A stretch of DNA of 64,000 nt from Istiophorus platypterus (taxonomy: Eukaryota > Chordata > Actinopteri > Istiophoriformes > Istiophoridae): NCBI GenBank assembly GCA_016859345.1, contig CM029115.1, positions 14,234,001 to 14,298,000 of the forward strand, written 5' to 3'. The stretch's first letter is position 1, and each line of letters opens with the position of its first letter. The notes below the pieces were generated by a model that made no database searches, was not told where the DNA came from, and worked only from the letters and a program-made list of their open reading frames with translations. This document shows positions 22,798 to 36,900 of this stretch, piece by piece. The translations under genes and the position numbers were made by a program.

Positions 22798-25700
22798 CAC
22801 ATAATTTCCCAACCTATTTGTGCACTGTTTGCTTACTCATATCCAATAATTATTGTTGAACTGTCACCAATTCATTACCAGTCAAAAAACACTCACAGAG
22901 ATGTGCACAGCAGCCTCAGAGGTTTGTGCAAACTGAAGTGCTACAAATGTTAAGCTTCCCTTTATAACATTTTCTTTGCAGATACCTTATATGACCCAAA
23001 AAATGGTGAAGGATAACATCTACCTACTATCACTTTTTAAAAGTGAACTCAGGACGTTGTCTTTACATGTATAGATGCCAAAGATGTTCATATCTGATCA
23101 AAACTCAAGTAGAAAATCTTAGCTACACTTTGCATGCATGACCACCAAGTATTTTATGTTGCAGTCTATCAGGAAGGCAATTCCATCAGACAGTTACTGT
23201 ATATAGGATCATATTTATTTATTTTTAGATTTTTTTTAAATATTGTGAATCCTACATTAAGAGCATTGTTAAATTATGGTGTACTATTCTGAAAAGTTTG
23301 GAAGATTTTTCCTTGTGCAGCTCATAACATCGCAATGAGATTTGCACATTTAGCAACATTGTATAATTCTATGCATTGTTTGTTTGTTGGATAATCAAAT
23401 TAATCTTCTTGTGTAGACTATACAAGCATAGTGATAATAGGATTACATGTCATTATTCTAATTAGTATACTAACAGACAGTCATCTCTTAAAGTACAACT
23501 CCTTCTAAGGACATCTGGCAACTCAATAATCACAGTAAATATGTGTCACCTGTCAGTACCAGTTATGATTTGACCCTGAATACTTGGATTATGTAACAGC
23601 AAAGTGACTCACTGAACTAATTCTGAGGTATCATATCAACTAACAGCTGGATAAAAATGATACTTAATCCAAAGTAAAGCTATTGTCTATTTGGTTTACT
23701 CTCTCGGTTACAAAACACCCTCATATAAATACCTGCCACCGCTGTGTCTCCCACTGATCGGCCACCATGTTCTTACTCACCTCACCGTGGGTTGGCTTTC
23801 CACTCTAAAGTTGAGGAAGTGGCCGGTGTCTCGTTTCCTTCATCACTGGTTGAGTCAGTCATGCTTGTGAGTCTAACAGTTCCCTTTTCCCATTCCCCGG
23901 CTCACCTTTTCTCGTGAGTTGTACAGACAGCAGCTGGTTTACATTGCTGTAATACAGTATTTCAACATAAACATGAAATTTATCCCTTGCATTAGGGGAT
24001 TTCTCTCACATATGAGCTCTAGAGAGAGATTATGACCGCAGGTTTGAATGAATCGGTATTTTACTATATGCTGCGCTGAGCAAAAGAACATGGTATACAT
24101 GGTAACTTTTAGTATATATTCTAGATCTTGCACATAGGCCCTGGGTTTAATTGTGAAAACACAAGCAGCTTTACAACTGACATATATATAAATATATAAA
24201 ATTAATATTAGACTCACTGACCCCTTAACACACCCTGTAATTGTCCTCATGTTTACTCCATGCATAGGCATCTGTACAGTACAATATTTGAGCTTATAAA
24301 CAAGAGACGATAAGAGCGTCAAAGCCTTTGTCGGCTTTCTTCATTTGCCATCTTTCCTTCTTCCTGCTCACTCAAATAAACTGGTTCATGTCTCTTCTCA
24401 CCCCAGGCTGCAACACTCAGCCGTTGTTTAGTTCATATACTGTATGTGTGAGCCCTCATTTCCCATCCCCCGCCTCTGTCTCCATGCTGGAGATGATAAA
24501 GGCAAAAGAGCAGAACAATATGTCGTGTTGGTAGCATAGAAGAGAGGAAATAAATAGACCGCCACTCTTGGCAGCGAGGTAATCAAAGGCTGACATCTCA
24601 ATCTTTTGATGGAAACACCAGCAGAGCAGAGGGGAAGGTTGATGTGTGTATTATGTCTGTATAGACACTCTGCTCTATTAAACCTTATGGTCCAATTCAT
24701 GCATTCAGGAAATAAAAAAAGAGGAGTAGAGCAAAGATAGTGTGCCTAGAGTGACTTTACTGTACACTCTGTTAAACCCGACTGCAGTGGATGTTTCTAT
24801 GGGAGGGAGAGCTACAGTAGAGAGAGTGAAAGGGAAAAGTAGGTCATCGTGCTTAGCATTGGGTCACACTTGTACGCTTTGCTAAGGGAGTGTGGCATCC
24901 TTCAGTGTTTCTCCCTGTTGTATCACATGCACTCATGTTTGCAGGAGTTTAGCATTTTAAAGGATATTTTACCTCTAGACTTACCACAGTAGCGGTACAG
25001 ACCTGGCCTTCACTCAACTATTTTCTATGCAGCCTGTGCATGTGGAAACAGCTGACTTCACAATTTGCATATTGTCCACTTTATGTCTTTATTGCAGCGT
25101 TTGATGCTATCAGCTGATCTTTTGCATGATTATCTTTTAATATGGTTTCTATCTGAGCAGGCTTCTGTCTGTGTGAATAGTCTGGTCATTTCCTGCCGGC
25201 AAGCCTCTTCATGCTGGTCTCAGGTGGAGACTGTCAGATTGAGAATCGAGTCCTCATAAGGATATCAATTCATCTGACCTTGTCTGTCTGAGGGAGATTG
25301 CTGAGTGTTGTCGAGCCCCATCAGAAAAAACTGTCAAATGAGTAAGACGCTTGCCTGATATTTAACGCCCTGCACTGAGTGATTACATTGCTGTACAGAC
25401 TGGAGGAGATGAATAATGGAATTATTCACCTTGCTCCACTTGATGTCCATTACATTCCTCTGCCCTCCCAGCCCCAGATGGGTTGTTTGTCATGTGACCA
25501 GAAGACAGGCATTGATTTTCAGAGAATGGTTTTCTAGAAGCAGTGGATGATGCCTGCCCTGGTGCAAGTTTGATCACATTTTTTGATCACATAGTCAGTT
25601 TGGGTAATGTACTTATATGCATTATTGCAAAGAGTTAGATGAGAAGAATGAAATCTAACCCATATCGGCTCAGTAATATTTTGCTGAGGCCAGCAGCTGT

Positions 25701-27868
25701 TTAGCTTAGCTTAGCATAAAGAATACAAACAAAGGAAAACAGGTAGCCTAGCTCAGTTTAAATGTAAGAAAATCCATCTAGCAGCACCTCTAAAGCTCTA
25801 AAGCTTTTACATTGTCATGTAAATAGTCAAGACTCCAGGAAGTTGCTGCTCCTGGCCAAGAAATAGTCTGGCACATAATCCACTGTAAAAAGAAAAAAAA
25901 TTTTGAATGAATTTAATAAACGAGACACAACCGATTACTTAGATTTAGCAGTGCTAGTTGGAGGGTTTTATTTTTTTCTTTTGACAGAGGCAGGTTAGCT
26001 ATTTCCCCATTTCCAGTCTTTGTAGTAACCTAAGCTAATCCGTAGATCCGTAGGCTGTAGATTTATTTTTAACAAACAAATATGACAGTGGTATCAATCT
26101 TCTCATCTAACTCTACAAAAAAACAAATAAAAATATTTGCCAAATTGTTGGACTATAGCTTTAATGAATTCTTCATTTGTGTTCAGTGCTAAAATATAAT
26201 ATTATTCTATGTCTCTCCTGTGTTTTCTCCATGCTACCAGCATTAACTACCATACCTGACCCTGAGGCGTTCATGCAACTCTGTTTTTCCATCTTGTCTT
26301 AGCTAGTCTGGCCTGTTGGACCAGCTGCTAACAGCCTTTTAAATACTTCTATATACATGATCTCTCCAGTTCATCCCCTTGGGCTCAGACATAATCAGAA
26401 AACATAATTATGATTCATTCAGTCATTCATAGCCTCCCTCCACCCCTCAGGTTGTTCAAAGAGATAATTTGAGCAAAGTAGGCTGTTCCATGTTAATGAA
26501 ACATAGCATGGTTGTCCACAGAGGAGTTGTTTATACGGGCTTTCAGGTCAGCAGTTTACTAGGAGGATAGAGTCAGATATGTTTTCAATGTGCATTCACA
26601 GGCTCAAGGAATGCTTATTGTGGGTGGTGGAGCAATGGCCCCTCAAGTTCCAAAAATCTCCAGGCGCCCCCTCTGGCCTAGTTTTCTTGTCTCTCTGTCC
26701 TTATCTGGTCGATTCATCTTCCTCTGTCATATAAGCAAAGAGGTCCTTTGTTCTGTCATTTTTTGAAAGTTCACCCTGAATGTACTTTATGTGCAGTGCC
26801 ATATCGTCTTCTACCCTCCCAAGCTTCTTTAACGATGAGAGAGCTGTGCAATCTGTCATAAACTTCTTCCACCCCACATTGTCTCACAGAATGCACAGGA
26901 GTCAAGTCCTGGAAACAACCTCATGTAAATTCCTGTGGAATGAGTTGCTGTAATGATCAGTTTTTTTATTGTTGGAGTTCTACAATAATTATCCTTCACA
27001 CAGCAATCATAAAAAGAACCAGTTGAAGCAGGCCAGCACACCTATATTTGATGAAAGCACTAGAGTAAACTGTAGTTTTACATGCCTTGTGGATACACGA
27101 GGAGAAAAGACAAATAAGGAGATGGATGTGGGTCTCCTTAGTGTGCATTTATGAAATGTGGATGTCAGTCTGAAAACCTGAACAACAAAACCAGAGAACT
27201 TAAACCAGAACTATATTTTTTGTATTCACATGATAACAACCAATAATTCAAATGAGAGGACAGAAAATACACTTAATAAAGTAAAACAATATTGGCAACA
27301 TTGTACATTTCCTTGTTGTGGTACAATTATATTAAGATACAGTATCTTGTCGTTGTGTAGCATGTTAGTCCACATTACAAATCGGTAAAGAAAATGGGTA
27401 ATAAAACCTAAACATCTTTATTTCTCCTCCTCCCATTTCCTCTCTTCATCCCTGGGGTTTGCTCAGCCCTTGGTCTCAGCCTATCTCTTCCATGATTGTC
27501 CTTTCAGATGTGTGCAGATCAGGAAGGAAAGGAATGAGGAGATTGTTGACTCACTCTGAGCAGATATGATGTGCTTGGAGCAGTAGGATCATTAAAGGAA
27601 TATGTACTGTATATGTTCTTGTACATTAAACTGGACAGATGCAACAGATTCCCAGTATAGGGGTGTGCTTTGGATTTTTCAGTTACTGTTCCTTTGTCCC
27701 GCTTCTCCTTCTCAAACATCTGCAGCTCCTGCTGAAAGTGTCTCTCATGTGACCGGCATGCATCCATAATTCATCCTTCAGTTTTTCTCAGTATTCAAGT
27801 TCCACTTCCGCATGTTTCCTTTGTGACCATGTCTCGTTCCTCCCATTTTATCTCTTTCTGCAGTGTTT

Positions 27869-27927
<59 letters not shown>

Positions 27928-30900
27928 TGAGTGAGTGATAGTGAGTGTTTCGGTTTCAATGTGTCTGGGTGTACCCCTTGTTGACACAGTGAAGAAAGTT
28001 GGGAAGTTAAAACATTTCATGTTCAAGGGACGATAGAGTAAATACTTCAGATGCCAGGGCTGCTGATGATTAGGTTATTGTTAAAACACTTCATGATTTG
28101 ACTACATATCCTGCTCAGTGTTTCATATGAGCGACAGTGTGTGAGTCTTGCACCTTCCCTCTGGAGAAAAACTTATGACCTCAGCTGAACAGCTCTGGGG
28201 GGAGGTGTTTTGGGGAGAGAGAAAGGCTTTACTATAGCAAGAATGAAAAAAAAGAAGGCAAACTGTACAAGTAAAAAGGGAAGGGTAAGGTTATGTGTGT
28301 GTCTGTTGCCATAGCAATCTTTCCATTAACTCACTGGCTGGGGTTTTTCCAAACAGGGCTTGTCCATCTACTGACAGAATGAAAGATGGAGGGACAGAGC
28401 GAGGGAGAAAAGAGAGCGAGCAGGCAGATGTAGAAATGTAATCAAAACAAAGAAAGACAAATATAGGTCAGGTTAGCTAGAGCACAGGCTAAAAATAAAG
28501 GCTGAAAGACAGCAAAGCACTCGAGAGAGCACTGGCTAAAAATAAAGGCCGAAAGACAGCAAAGCAGTTGAGGGAGACAGAGGGCTTGACAGAGGCAGGT
28601 GGGAGCGAGAGCAGAATGGCAGGTGAGTTGCCGAGGCTTAGTACCGATTCCTCCCTCTTTAATTTACACTGGGAGGAAAGAAGGGTGCTATTTCAAGAAA
28701 ATAACAAGGTGCCTCCTTAATCTTCTGAGTTCACCATAATGTGGGTGTTGCAGGGCAGGCACATACACATGCCACAAACAAGCTTTAGTAAAACCCCTTG
28801 AACCGTGTATACAGCATGAAAGCTGCTCTAAAGAGCCAACGGGTGGGAGCTCTAAACCTGAACTGTTCCCCTTACACATCTTTTTGATCACTCCTGCCTT
28901 TTATAATAGCAGCCCTCGCACACAAAGTTATCTGCTCCTGCGCCTTCCTTAGTCACTCTGCTGCTCGACTTTCTCTCCCTCCCTGTCGACAAGTACGCAC
29001 ACGCTTTTGTCTGAGGGAGACGCCAGGAAAAACATCAAAGTTGTCCAGTCCTGCGAGAGCCCGGGCCTGTGCAACACAAGCGGTTCTCGCTCCACCCTGC
29101 AGTTGTGTCTGACCCCAGCTGCCTAATAAGCATCCCCGACCGCAGCAAGGGCACCCGGCTCGCGATTCAAAACCCAGCTGGCAGCGCAGGCCTGCTGACA
29201 TCATCGCCGCCACCAGTCTGGTTTCTCTGAAATCTTTCTCTCTCTTCTGTTTGTGATGTCACACACAGAAACATTGTCGTGTAACAGCCGAGAGAACTGG
29301 AGAGGGAGGGTATTTATTAACATGTCCACGTGTATTTTTGTGCTTTTGTGACACTTTGATGTGAACTAAATTACCAAAATGTCCTCGAGAGATGCCTCGT
29401 GGCGAGGCTTTTAATGTGGTAAGAGAGAGGGGCGGGGCATTTCATCACTCAGTAGTTTCTTGGAGAGAAAATCTGACAGGAAAATGACGCACGCACAAAC
29501 ACACTCCGACATCCTCCTACACTCAGGCAGCTGAGACTGCTCATTTCTCACACCATAAAACAGAGGCATTCAGTTGTTGACACATAGTGCTCAGGACCAG
29601 CGGGGCTTTGGTCAACATTACAGATATGTGTCCAAACATGATCTCATGTGTGGTCACTGACCCCGAGAACAGGAAGGGATCACTGTGAAGTTCCTGTCAG
29701 AGGTATGTGTCATGTTCATGTGCTCTGTTAAAATGTCCTGTTTTGTTCTCCTCAGGTGCGTGAGATTCTGGGTCGATGTTCCTGTCCAGCTCAGTTTCCT
29801 ATGATCAAGGTGTCGGAGGGGAAGTACAAAGTGGGAGACTCCAGTGCACTGATCTTCATTAGGGTGAGCCGTCGCCACCAGGAACCGTATCATCAAGTAG
29901 AAATATTACATGTCTGTGTGTGCTTTACTTTTTATTTTTACAGATAAAGGTAAAGTCTGCTCCAATTGATAAAAACCTGCACATTATTTGTAAGTGAAAG
30001 GTCTAAATTCAAGATGTCTTCCATCATGGCAGCTTTGACTATCAAACACATTGCTTGTTTATTGTAATGGTAGTGTTGACTTTAGCAATTAAAACCTAAT
30101 GATTAGCTACTTCATTTTTATTAGATTTTTTTAACTAATCCAGTTTTTTACTTTCATTATCTTTCATTGTTTTAAATTTGAATTAAGTTTGATTTTCTGC
30201 AATATCATCAAAACAACAAACAACTAAAACTATCTGGGATTAGACCATCTCAATTTACTCATAGCATGAATACACAAAATTCAAGAATAAACGTTCCAAC
30301 AGACTGTCAGATAAACTTCCTATATCAGCTTTGAAGAAGAAGTACCCACCCATTGCTAACTTCTTTTATTCCAAAGTGAAATCTTAGGACAATTTGTGGT
30401 CAAAATACTGTCATGTTAGTTTAGAGTAAAAACAGAAATGGGAATGTGATGCTAATGTGTGGGTACTTGTTCAGTGTTCTTCTTCAGGTTACTGTTATCC
30501 AGCACCTGCCAAACATTCATGTGCACACGTGTGCCCCTCCTTAATTTCCTAAATCAAATCTGACCCACTGTATTTTCTGTAGCTCTGAGTTCAAGATTAT
30601 CGTGATCAATAAAAATACTCAAAGTACAAAAATAAAACATTAGTTGTAATAAACCTGAATTATCCTTATCCCTTGAGTCATATTTACCCTACACGTTCAG
30701 CTGAATATATACATAGACTACTCTGGCCAATAGCATTGAAGACTATTTGGGCTGGGATAATTGCACGGAACCATACAGTGCAGGCATATGGCATCACATG
30801 TTGTTTCACAAAGAGCCAGATTATGTACAGTAGCAACAGAGAAACCACTGAGCTACTCGGCTGCATCACAGCCTAGTGAACTTCACTGTGTATGTAACAG

Positions 30901-33900
30901 CATTGTGATTTCTCTCCCTCATATGTGTGTTTACACACCGCCTTCATCTGGCCCTCTCCCAGGACTGTACTTTTTTCCACTGAGGCACAAATAGAGCTTT
31001 AGGTCATTTCCTGAGTTTGTCCTTATCTTGGCTCTAGCCGGTTTCTGCTGGACTGTTTTTCTCGGATTCAGTTTAAGAGCTGCTACTTTACCCACGCCAG
31101 GCCTCAGAGGACTGGCAGGGAGGCTGGTTGATACCAGACATCGATTTGGTCTCACTTACCTTAGATGTATCTCAGACATATTAATGGACTCTTTTGGATG
31201 CCTTTCCAAGTTGCCTGCATTTACAGGGTCTGGCTGCCCAACTGCCAGTAATGTCAATATTTCCTCACTCTGAGTGGCACCACTTTAGCCAGACAGGGAG
31301 ACATGATTCTTCCATCCTGCTGAAATGTCTAACACACCCCAGTCTTTTTCTCCATTTTCTACATAGTGAGCTGTACATTTACTCAAGAAGCTAAAGTCTG
31401 AAAAGGTTTCATGATCCTGAATTAAGTAGAATATATAGCTGCGGAATTTTTGAAAATTACTGGGTTGGGGATTATTGATATATTTTGGAAAGTCCCTTTG
31501 ACTTAGAAAAAAACAGCATCCTCCTTTCAAGAGCTCATAATTCAGTACGAAGCTGGTACACACATAAAATATTCATTGTGACTATTTTTTTCCTTTTTTA
31601 AAAAATTAATCCTGTAAGGGAGGGCTGAAGTATAAAAATATCTCAGAACACTTCTGTCCACATTTTTGTATTTTTTATCTTATTAAAAACAAAAAACAAA
31701 AATACATAATCCTCCCCATCATCTGACCTCCACTTCACCTCTTATAATTTTCATACTGTCCTTAAGACAGAGTGCGAAGCGTACATTTGCCAGTTGGAGC
31801 AGCCACTTTAATGTGGTAGCCATATCTAAATTTGCCTCTCTGGGGACAGACTATGTGTGTGTATGTGTGTACATGCATGTCTGGTAGCCTTTGACTTGTC
31901 AGATTAGCTCTCGTCAAACGGTGTCCACCCCCTCCTAATTCCTAACTGGGGATGACACCGATTATGCATATGCCTGACCAACTACGAAGGCACCCTACAC
32001 ACTTCCCTTAGTCTTCTGAGGGCAGAAAGCAAGCAGCCGCTTTGAAAGCCAACAAACCCCCATTCAGCTGCCAAAGCTGTGACAAGGATCTCAGGCTGAA
32101 CAAGGGGATGAAGTGGAGAAGGCAAATGAGCAAACCCGGCTGTATGAACAGAGAGGGGAGTTAATAAGGCGTCTTTGTCCCCAGGGAGGTCGCTCCCCTA
32201 AAGGGAAGAGATGCCTTCAGACGTGAGGTGCAACAGCTCAAATGAACCATGAGCATAATTTTTAAACTCATCAGCAAGATTTAAAGAGAAACTGTTTCCA
32301 TACGCCCTCGTGATGATGACAAGTCTTTCTGTTCACTGTTGCTATAGAAACAGGTACTGGGTCTCTACACTGGTGAAGACTGTAATATCCCTTCAGTGGT
32401 TGGGAAATCTTTGTAGCTTTGCCGCAGATTTAAAGTGAAACCTGGTCCCAAGACATCTATTCAGCCTCAACAGACACTCTGTGGTGCTGCAGCTTTATGT
32501 ATAAAATATGACATGCGTAATAGGCTTTTGGGATATGGAAACAAGGGATACAGAATGCAATAAACACTTACTTAATCATACAAGCATTTGTACTGTAATT
32601 TTGATTAACTGATCTTTCCATTTCTGATTACGCTGCAAGCTTAGGCTGTTAAAAATTTATATTGTGGTACCTTTATGATGTAATATACACCTGCTTTTGT
32701 CTTTTAGTCACCTTTTTCAGCAATGTTTAATGTTTATGTTGTTTTCTACATTCACTGTGATCACAGAATTTGTTTCCATATGTCGCATCACAAAAAATAG
32801 GGATTATCATTAGCAAAGATTGTCTTGTGTTAGATGACTACCGGGAATTGAATGAGCTGACAGTCTGGAAATTAGTACTTTGTAAGTAGTGTTTTATGAC
32901 CTTCAATAATTCCCTTTATAGCTGTGCAATTATCACACTGCAATAAGACATTTGTCTATTTGGAGTCCCCGCGGCTGTTACCGTCGAACAACTATTCCTC
33001 TTTCATAGTAAAAAAAAAAGACAAAATCATTATATTGAGATATGAAGCTATATCTTCACATGTCCAAACAACAACTCCTTTGTAGTATCCTGTAGACTCT
33101 GAAAGCAAAAGGCTAAAGTAAATGGTCACAGTGAGAGTAAGCAGTGACAGCAGATCTGCTCTGTTAACTGCCTCAGCCAAAGTGTGTCTCCTGTTCCTGT
33201 TGCCCCTTTATACCTCTACAGCATGTGGTTCTTTTTTAGCAAACCTTTATGATCTTTTCTTTTATTGGGAAATTCATACCAAAACAATGCTAAGAATATG
33301 ACCAAATACTTTCAGCTTTTCACTGCTGGCCCATGATGGCCATGCAGCATCAAACAAACAGTAAACCTGTTATTGACATAAGGCCAGAGCTGTGGGCAGT
33401 AAGCAGTTTATACTCTCAGGTCTGATAGAGATAAGCAGCTCAGCTGTTTTGATGGATTTGATGTAGTAGGGGAGCAAGGCCAATGAAAAGACTTGTCATA
33501 TTAGAGAGGAGGTGGAGGTCAGACTTTGATGCACATGCCGTGACTGTGGCCTCTCTCTGATCATTTGCTTGTCAGGGACCCAGAGATGAGACACTGTGCC
33601 ACGTGTGATTTGGTGGAAATAAACCCCTTGCCAGCCCAAACAGATGTACCATCACAGCTTTGCCTTGCCAGCCCTCACAGACACGGCTACGACTTTTAAA
33701 ACATGTGGCTGGCAGACTCTATTACACAACCCAAGGCAGGGGGTGAATTCACCGGGCTGTCACATCAGCCATAGTGTGCCGCTACAGTGATGGCAACTTC
33801 TGCCTGGAGGGAGTGAGGCTCTTTGGTCTGATCTTGTGGATGTGTGTGTACTTCAAAGACCAGAGGAGAGTAGGAAGTGACACATCCACCAACCCCCCCT

Positions 33901-36900
33901 CTGTTATGCATATCCAGGCCCCATCTCCTCTAAGCTCCTCTCCCTGATAACTGAACTCTCGGCTACCCTCTGAAAACGCAGGGAGGCAAGCTGAGAGGCA
34001 TGAGAGAGAAAGTCCAAAAAAAGTGTGTCTTTCACAGCACTTTGGCTCTTTATTATTCTACTGTACTCTGTTTAATTGTGAGTTGGCATGGCAATGAAAA
34101 GCCCTCATAATGGCAGCAGCTGGGGGTGATGTGGGAGAAAGAGGAGTTGCAGGGAAGGTAAAGGCAGGGGGGCACAGGCAGGGGTGCATCTAGTTGTTAC
34201 GTAACATTGAGGGCCGGCCAGCCTTAATCTGGCTTCCCCACCAGTGGCATTTGCATATCCATTGACTCGTGCAGTTTGTGTGGTTGTGCAAGATATCAAA
34301 AGGTTTGGCCATTTTATTTATGCGTTATTGTGTATGTTTCTTTCCATCCGCTGAAACCTTTTCTCTTTTTCCTGCCACAGGTCCTTCGTACTCACGTGAT
34401 GGTGCGTGTTGGAGGGGGCTGGGACACATTAGAGCACTATTTGGACAAGCATGACCCGTGTCGCTGTGCTGCTTTTGGTGAGGTCACTTCTCATCCCCCA
34501 TCAGGCCCTTGCAAAACCAATTCATTGTTGTGTCTCAGCGTCAATTATTTATACCACATGTAAGATTATAAACAAATGATTCATGTCTGATGCACTATGC
34601 TCAGAAAGAAACTATGAATGTCAACAGTATTGGGAAATAGTGTTTGTCATTCAGTTCTAGTAGATATGTCAATATGATTTATACAAGTCTAAATCCTGTC
34701 ATTTTACTTTATTCTTATTTTTGCCGCTAATTGATTTATCACCCAGCAACAATCAGTATGCATCATACTAAGCCCTAGACAGTATCACATCCAGCCAAGA
34801 AAAGTAGGTCTGGAAAATGATGCGAGTTGGTAATGGAAAGTTTGTGTTCACTTCGACTCCATAATTCCTCTACCTCTACCTGATCCTACAACTCATCTGT
34901 GTAGAAGCTCATTTCGACACAAAGCCTTTTATTTTTTGCCTATGAACTGGACACCTAACCATTTGACGTTTACACTTTCTTTGATTAGCAGCACAGCTCA
35001 TATGCTCATACACATGCCCATAACTATGTTGGGTGAGACCGTCCCTCCCTATCCAAACCCCTGCTGTGGTGAGGCTGACCATCTGAGCTGGGCAGCTGAC
35101 AGTAGCTGAAACCATAACTGTTGTTACATTTCTATCCACAAGAGGACATGTTGATGATCATACAGTATTAAGTGATTATGGAAATATGCCTTTTGTGTTC
35201 TATAAATGTTCTAGCTAAATGGTGGGATCAACAGTGTTCCTCTGATTGGCTTGGCTCACAAGTAAAGGTCATCTCTTGGGTTCAGGGAAGCAGCAACAGT
35301 ATTTTGTCAACTGCTGCTATCTAAGAGCTTAATTGACATTGATGTGGTTAGCTATGATGTTCTCCTATACTTCCAAGTGACCTATATCCTTGATGATTGT
35401 ACAGGCTGTCTGTAAATGTTAGTTAGAAGTCTGTCTTAACCACTTACTATCGATCTATCTCCCCAGCCCACCGCTACCACCAGGCTAAAGCCAGTGGCCA
35501 AGGTCAGGGGGCCCATAGCAAGTCCTCGAGCGCCCACTCCTCCCGCTCCACTAGCCCAGGTCCACACTGGCGAAATGATGGCATAGCACCTTACAAGCCC
35601 CCAGACAGGCGCCCCACGGAGCCCCCCTCTGCTCCATGCGGCCCTTCCTCCTCCGCACGGACGGGCCGATCTCTGAACACCTCTGTCCACGCTGAGCTTG
35701 ACTCCGGCGCAGCTCGTGCTCTACTCCCCCGGCCTCCGCGGGATCGCTCAGAACCCCGCCACTTTAATCCTCTCAGGTGAGTGTGTGTATCTATGCAATT
35801 TTGTGGATGAGTTTGTGGATAAGGGTGATACCATGATAAGAAATTAATCTCTCGCAAGTAGCCTGGCTGGGCACGCTCGGTTCTGGCCACTTGCTCTTTC
35901 CTGCCCACAGACGGGCAGGCAGACAGGGCTCACACACGTACACACAATCACAAAAAAATGGGCATATACACAATAAATACACATGCCAGAAAGCCAAAGA
36001 TTAGACCATGGCAGATTTATCTAATCTCAGGTGACATTGCCCTGATAAATCCGTCTCACACAGCCACCCTATAGCACCTCCCAGTGGCTACAAGGTAGAC
36101 ACCAAACACGTATACTCTTCTCTCCTCTCTTCATACTCTTCTCGCGTCTACTTTCATTCAGTTAATTCGGGTATTTACAGTCAATCAAGCCTTAGATCAT
36201 GTAAGAGCTGTTGCTCCAGCCTTTCTTCTCTTGCCCTGGTGAACACATGGTCTGAATCTATATGAAACTAGTGACAAATGAAACCACACATCAGCCTTCT
36301 CTGAAGTGCTTCTGAGGTGGTGTAACCAGTGATCAGGTTGTGGGCAGGCTGGGTGAATCAGAGCGAGACTAGTGGCATGTTAAGGTCTTTATAGGTAGCT
36401 GCTTCTCTGGGATTTAAAGACAATGCTATCCGTGTATGCTCTCCACAAAGCTGGCAAAAGGTTTACTTGGTCACATACCTTTCCCCCATGTCAGAGTCCG
36501 AGGGCACCATTGTTCAACACAGTTAGGAGCTGAATGATGGTTTATTTTGGCTTGCAGCCAATGTGTGGCTCATTTCTGTTCTGAGAGATGGCTCAGACCA
36601 GACGTCAAGGCAGCAGCTCATTTGAATTAACCCTGTGTGGGTGGGGCATCCTTTTTCAAGTGCGCCAGACTAGATAAAGACTAATCTGACCGCTATCCCT
36701 AAACAACTGTTCACAGCTAACTGGGGAAGTAGGTCAACAGGTGGGCTCCATGAGAGCAAATTACCATGCCTTACTATATACAAATCTAATATCTGAAGAT
36801 AACTTTAGAAGTTTGGTGTAATAAATACTCTAATTACAGGAGCTTCCCAGAATCGAAATGAAAACAAAACTTTATCGTCGCCACCAAAATTCCAACCACA

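Larger units (their letters stand above)
20543..29755 (+). other. Intron 1 of gas2l1 (9.2 kb)
   Basis: This large intron splits the GAR domain between L234 and V235. It holds an AAAT run, CA and GT microsatellites, a short inverted-repeat transposon copy (25631-26114), a 47-bp tandem duplication (28481-28567) and a more CpG-rich patch near 28940-29260. No coding gene is supported within it on either strand. Confidence 0.75.
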
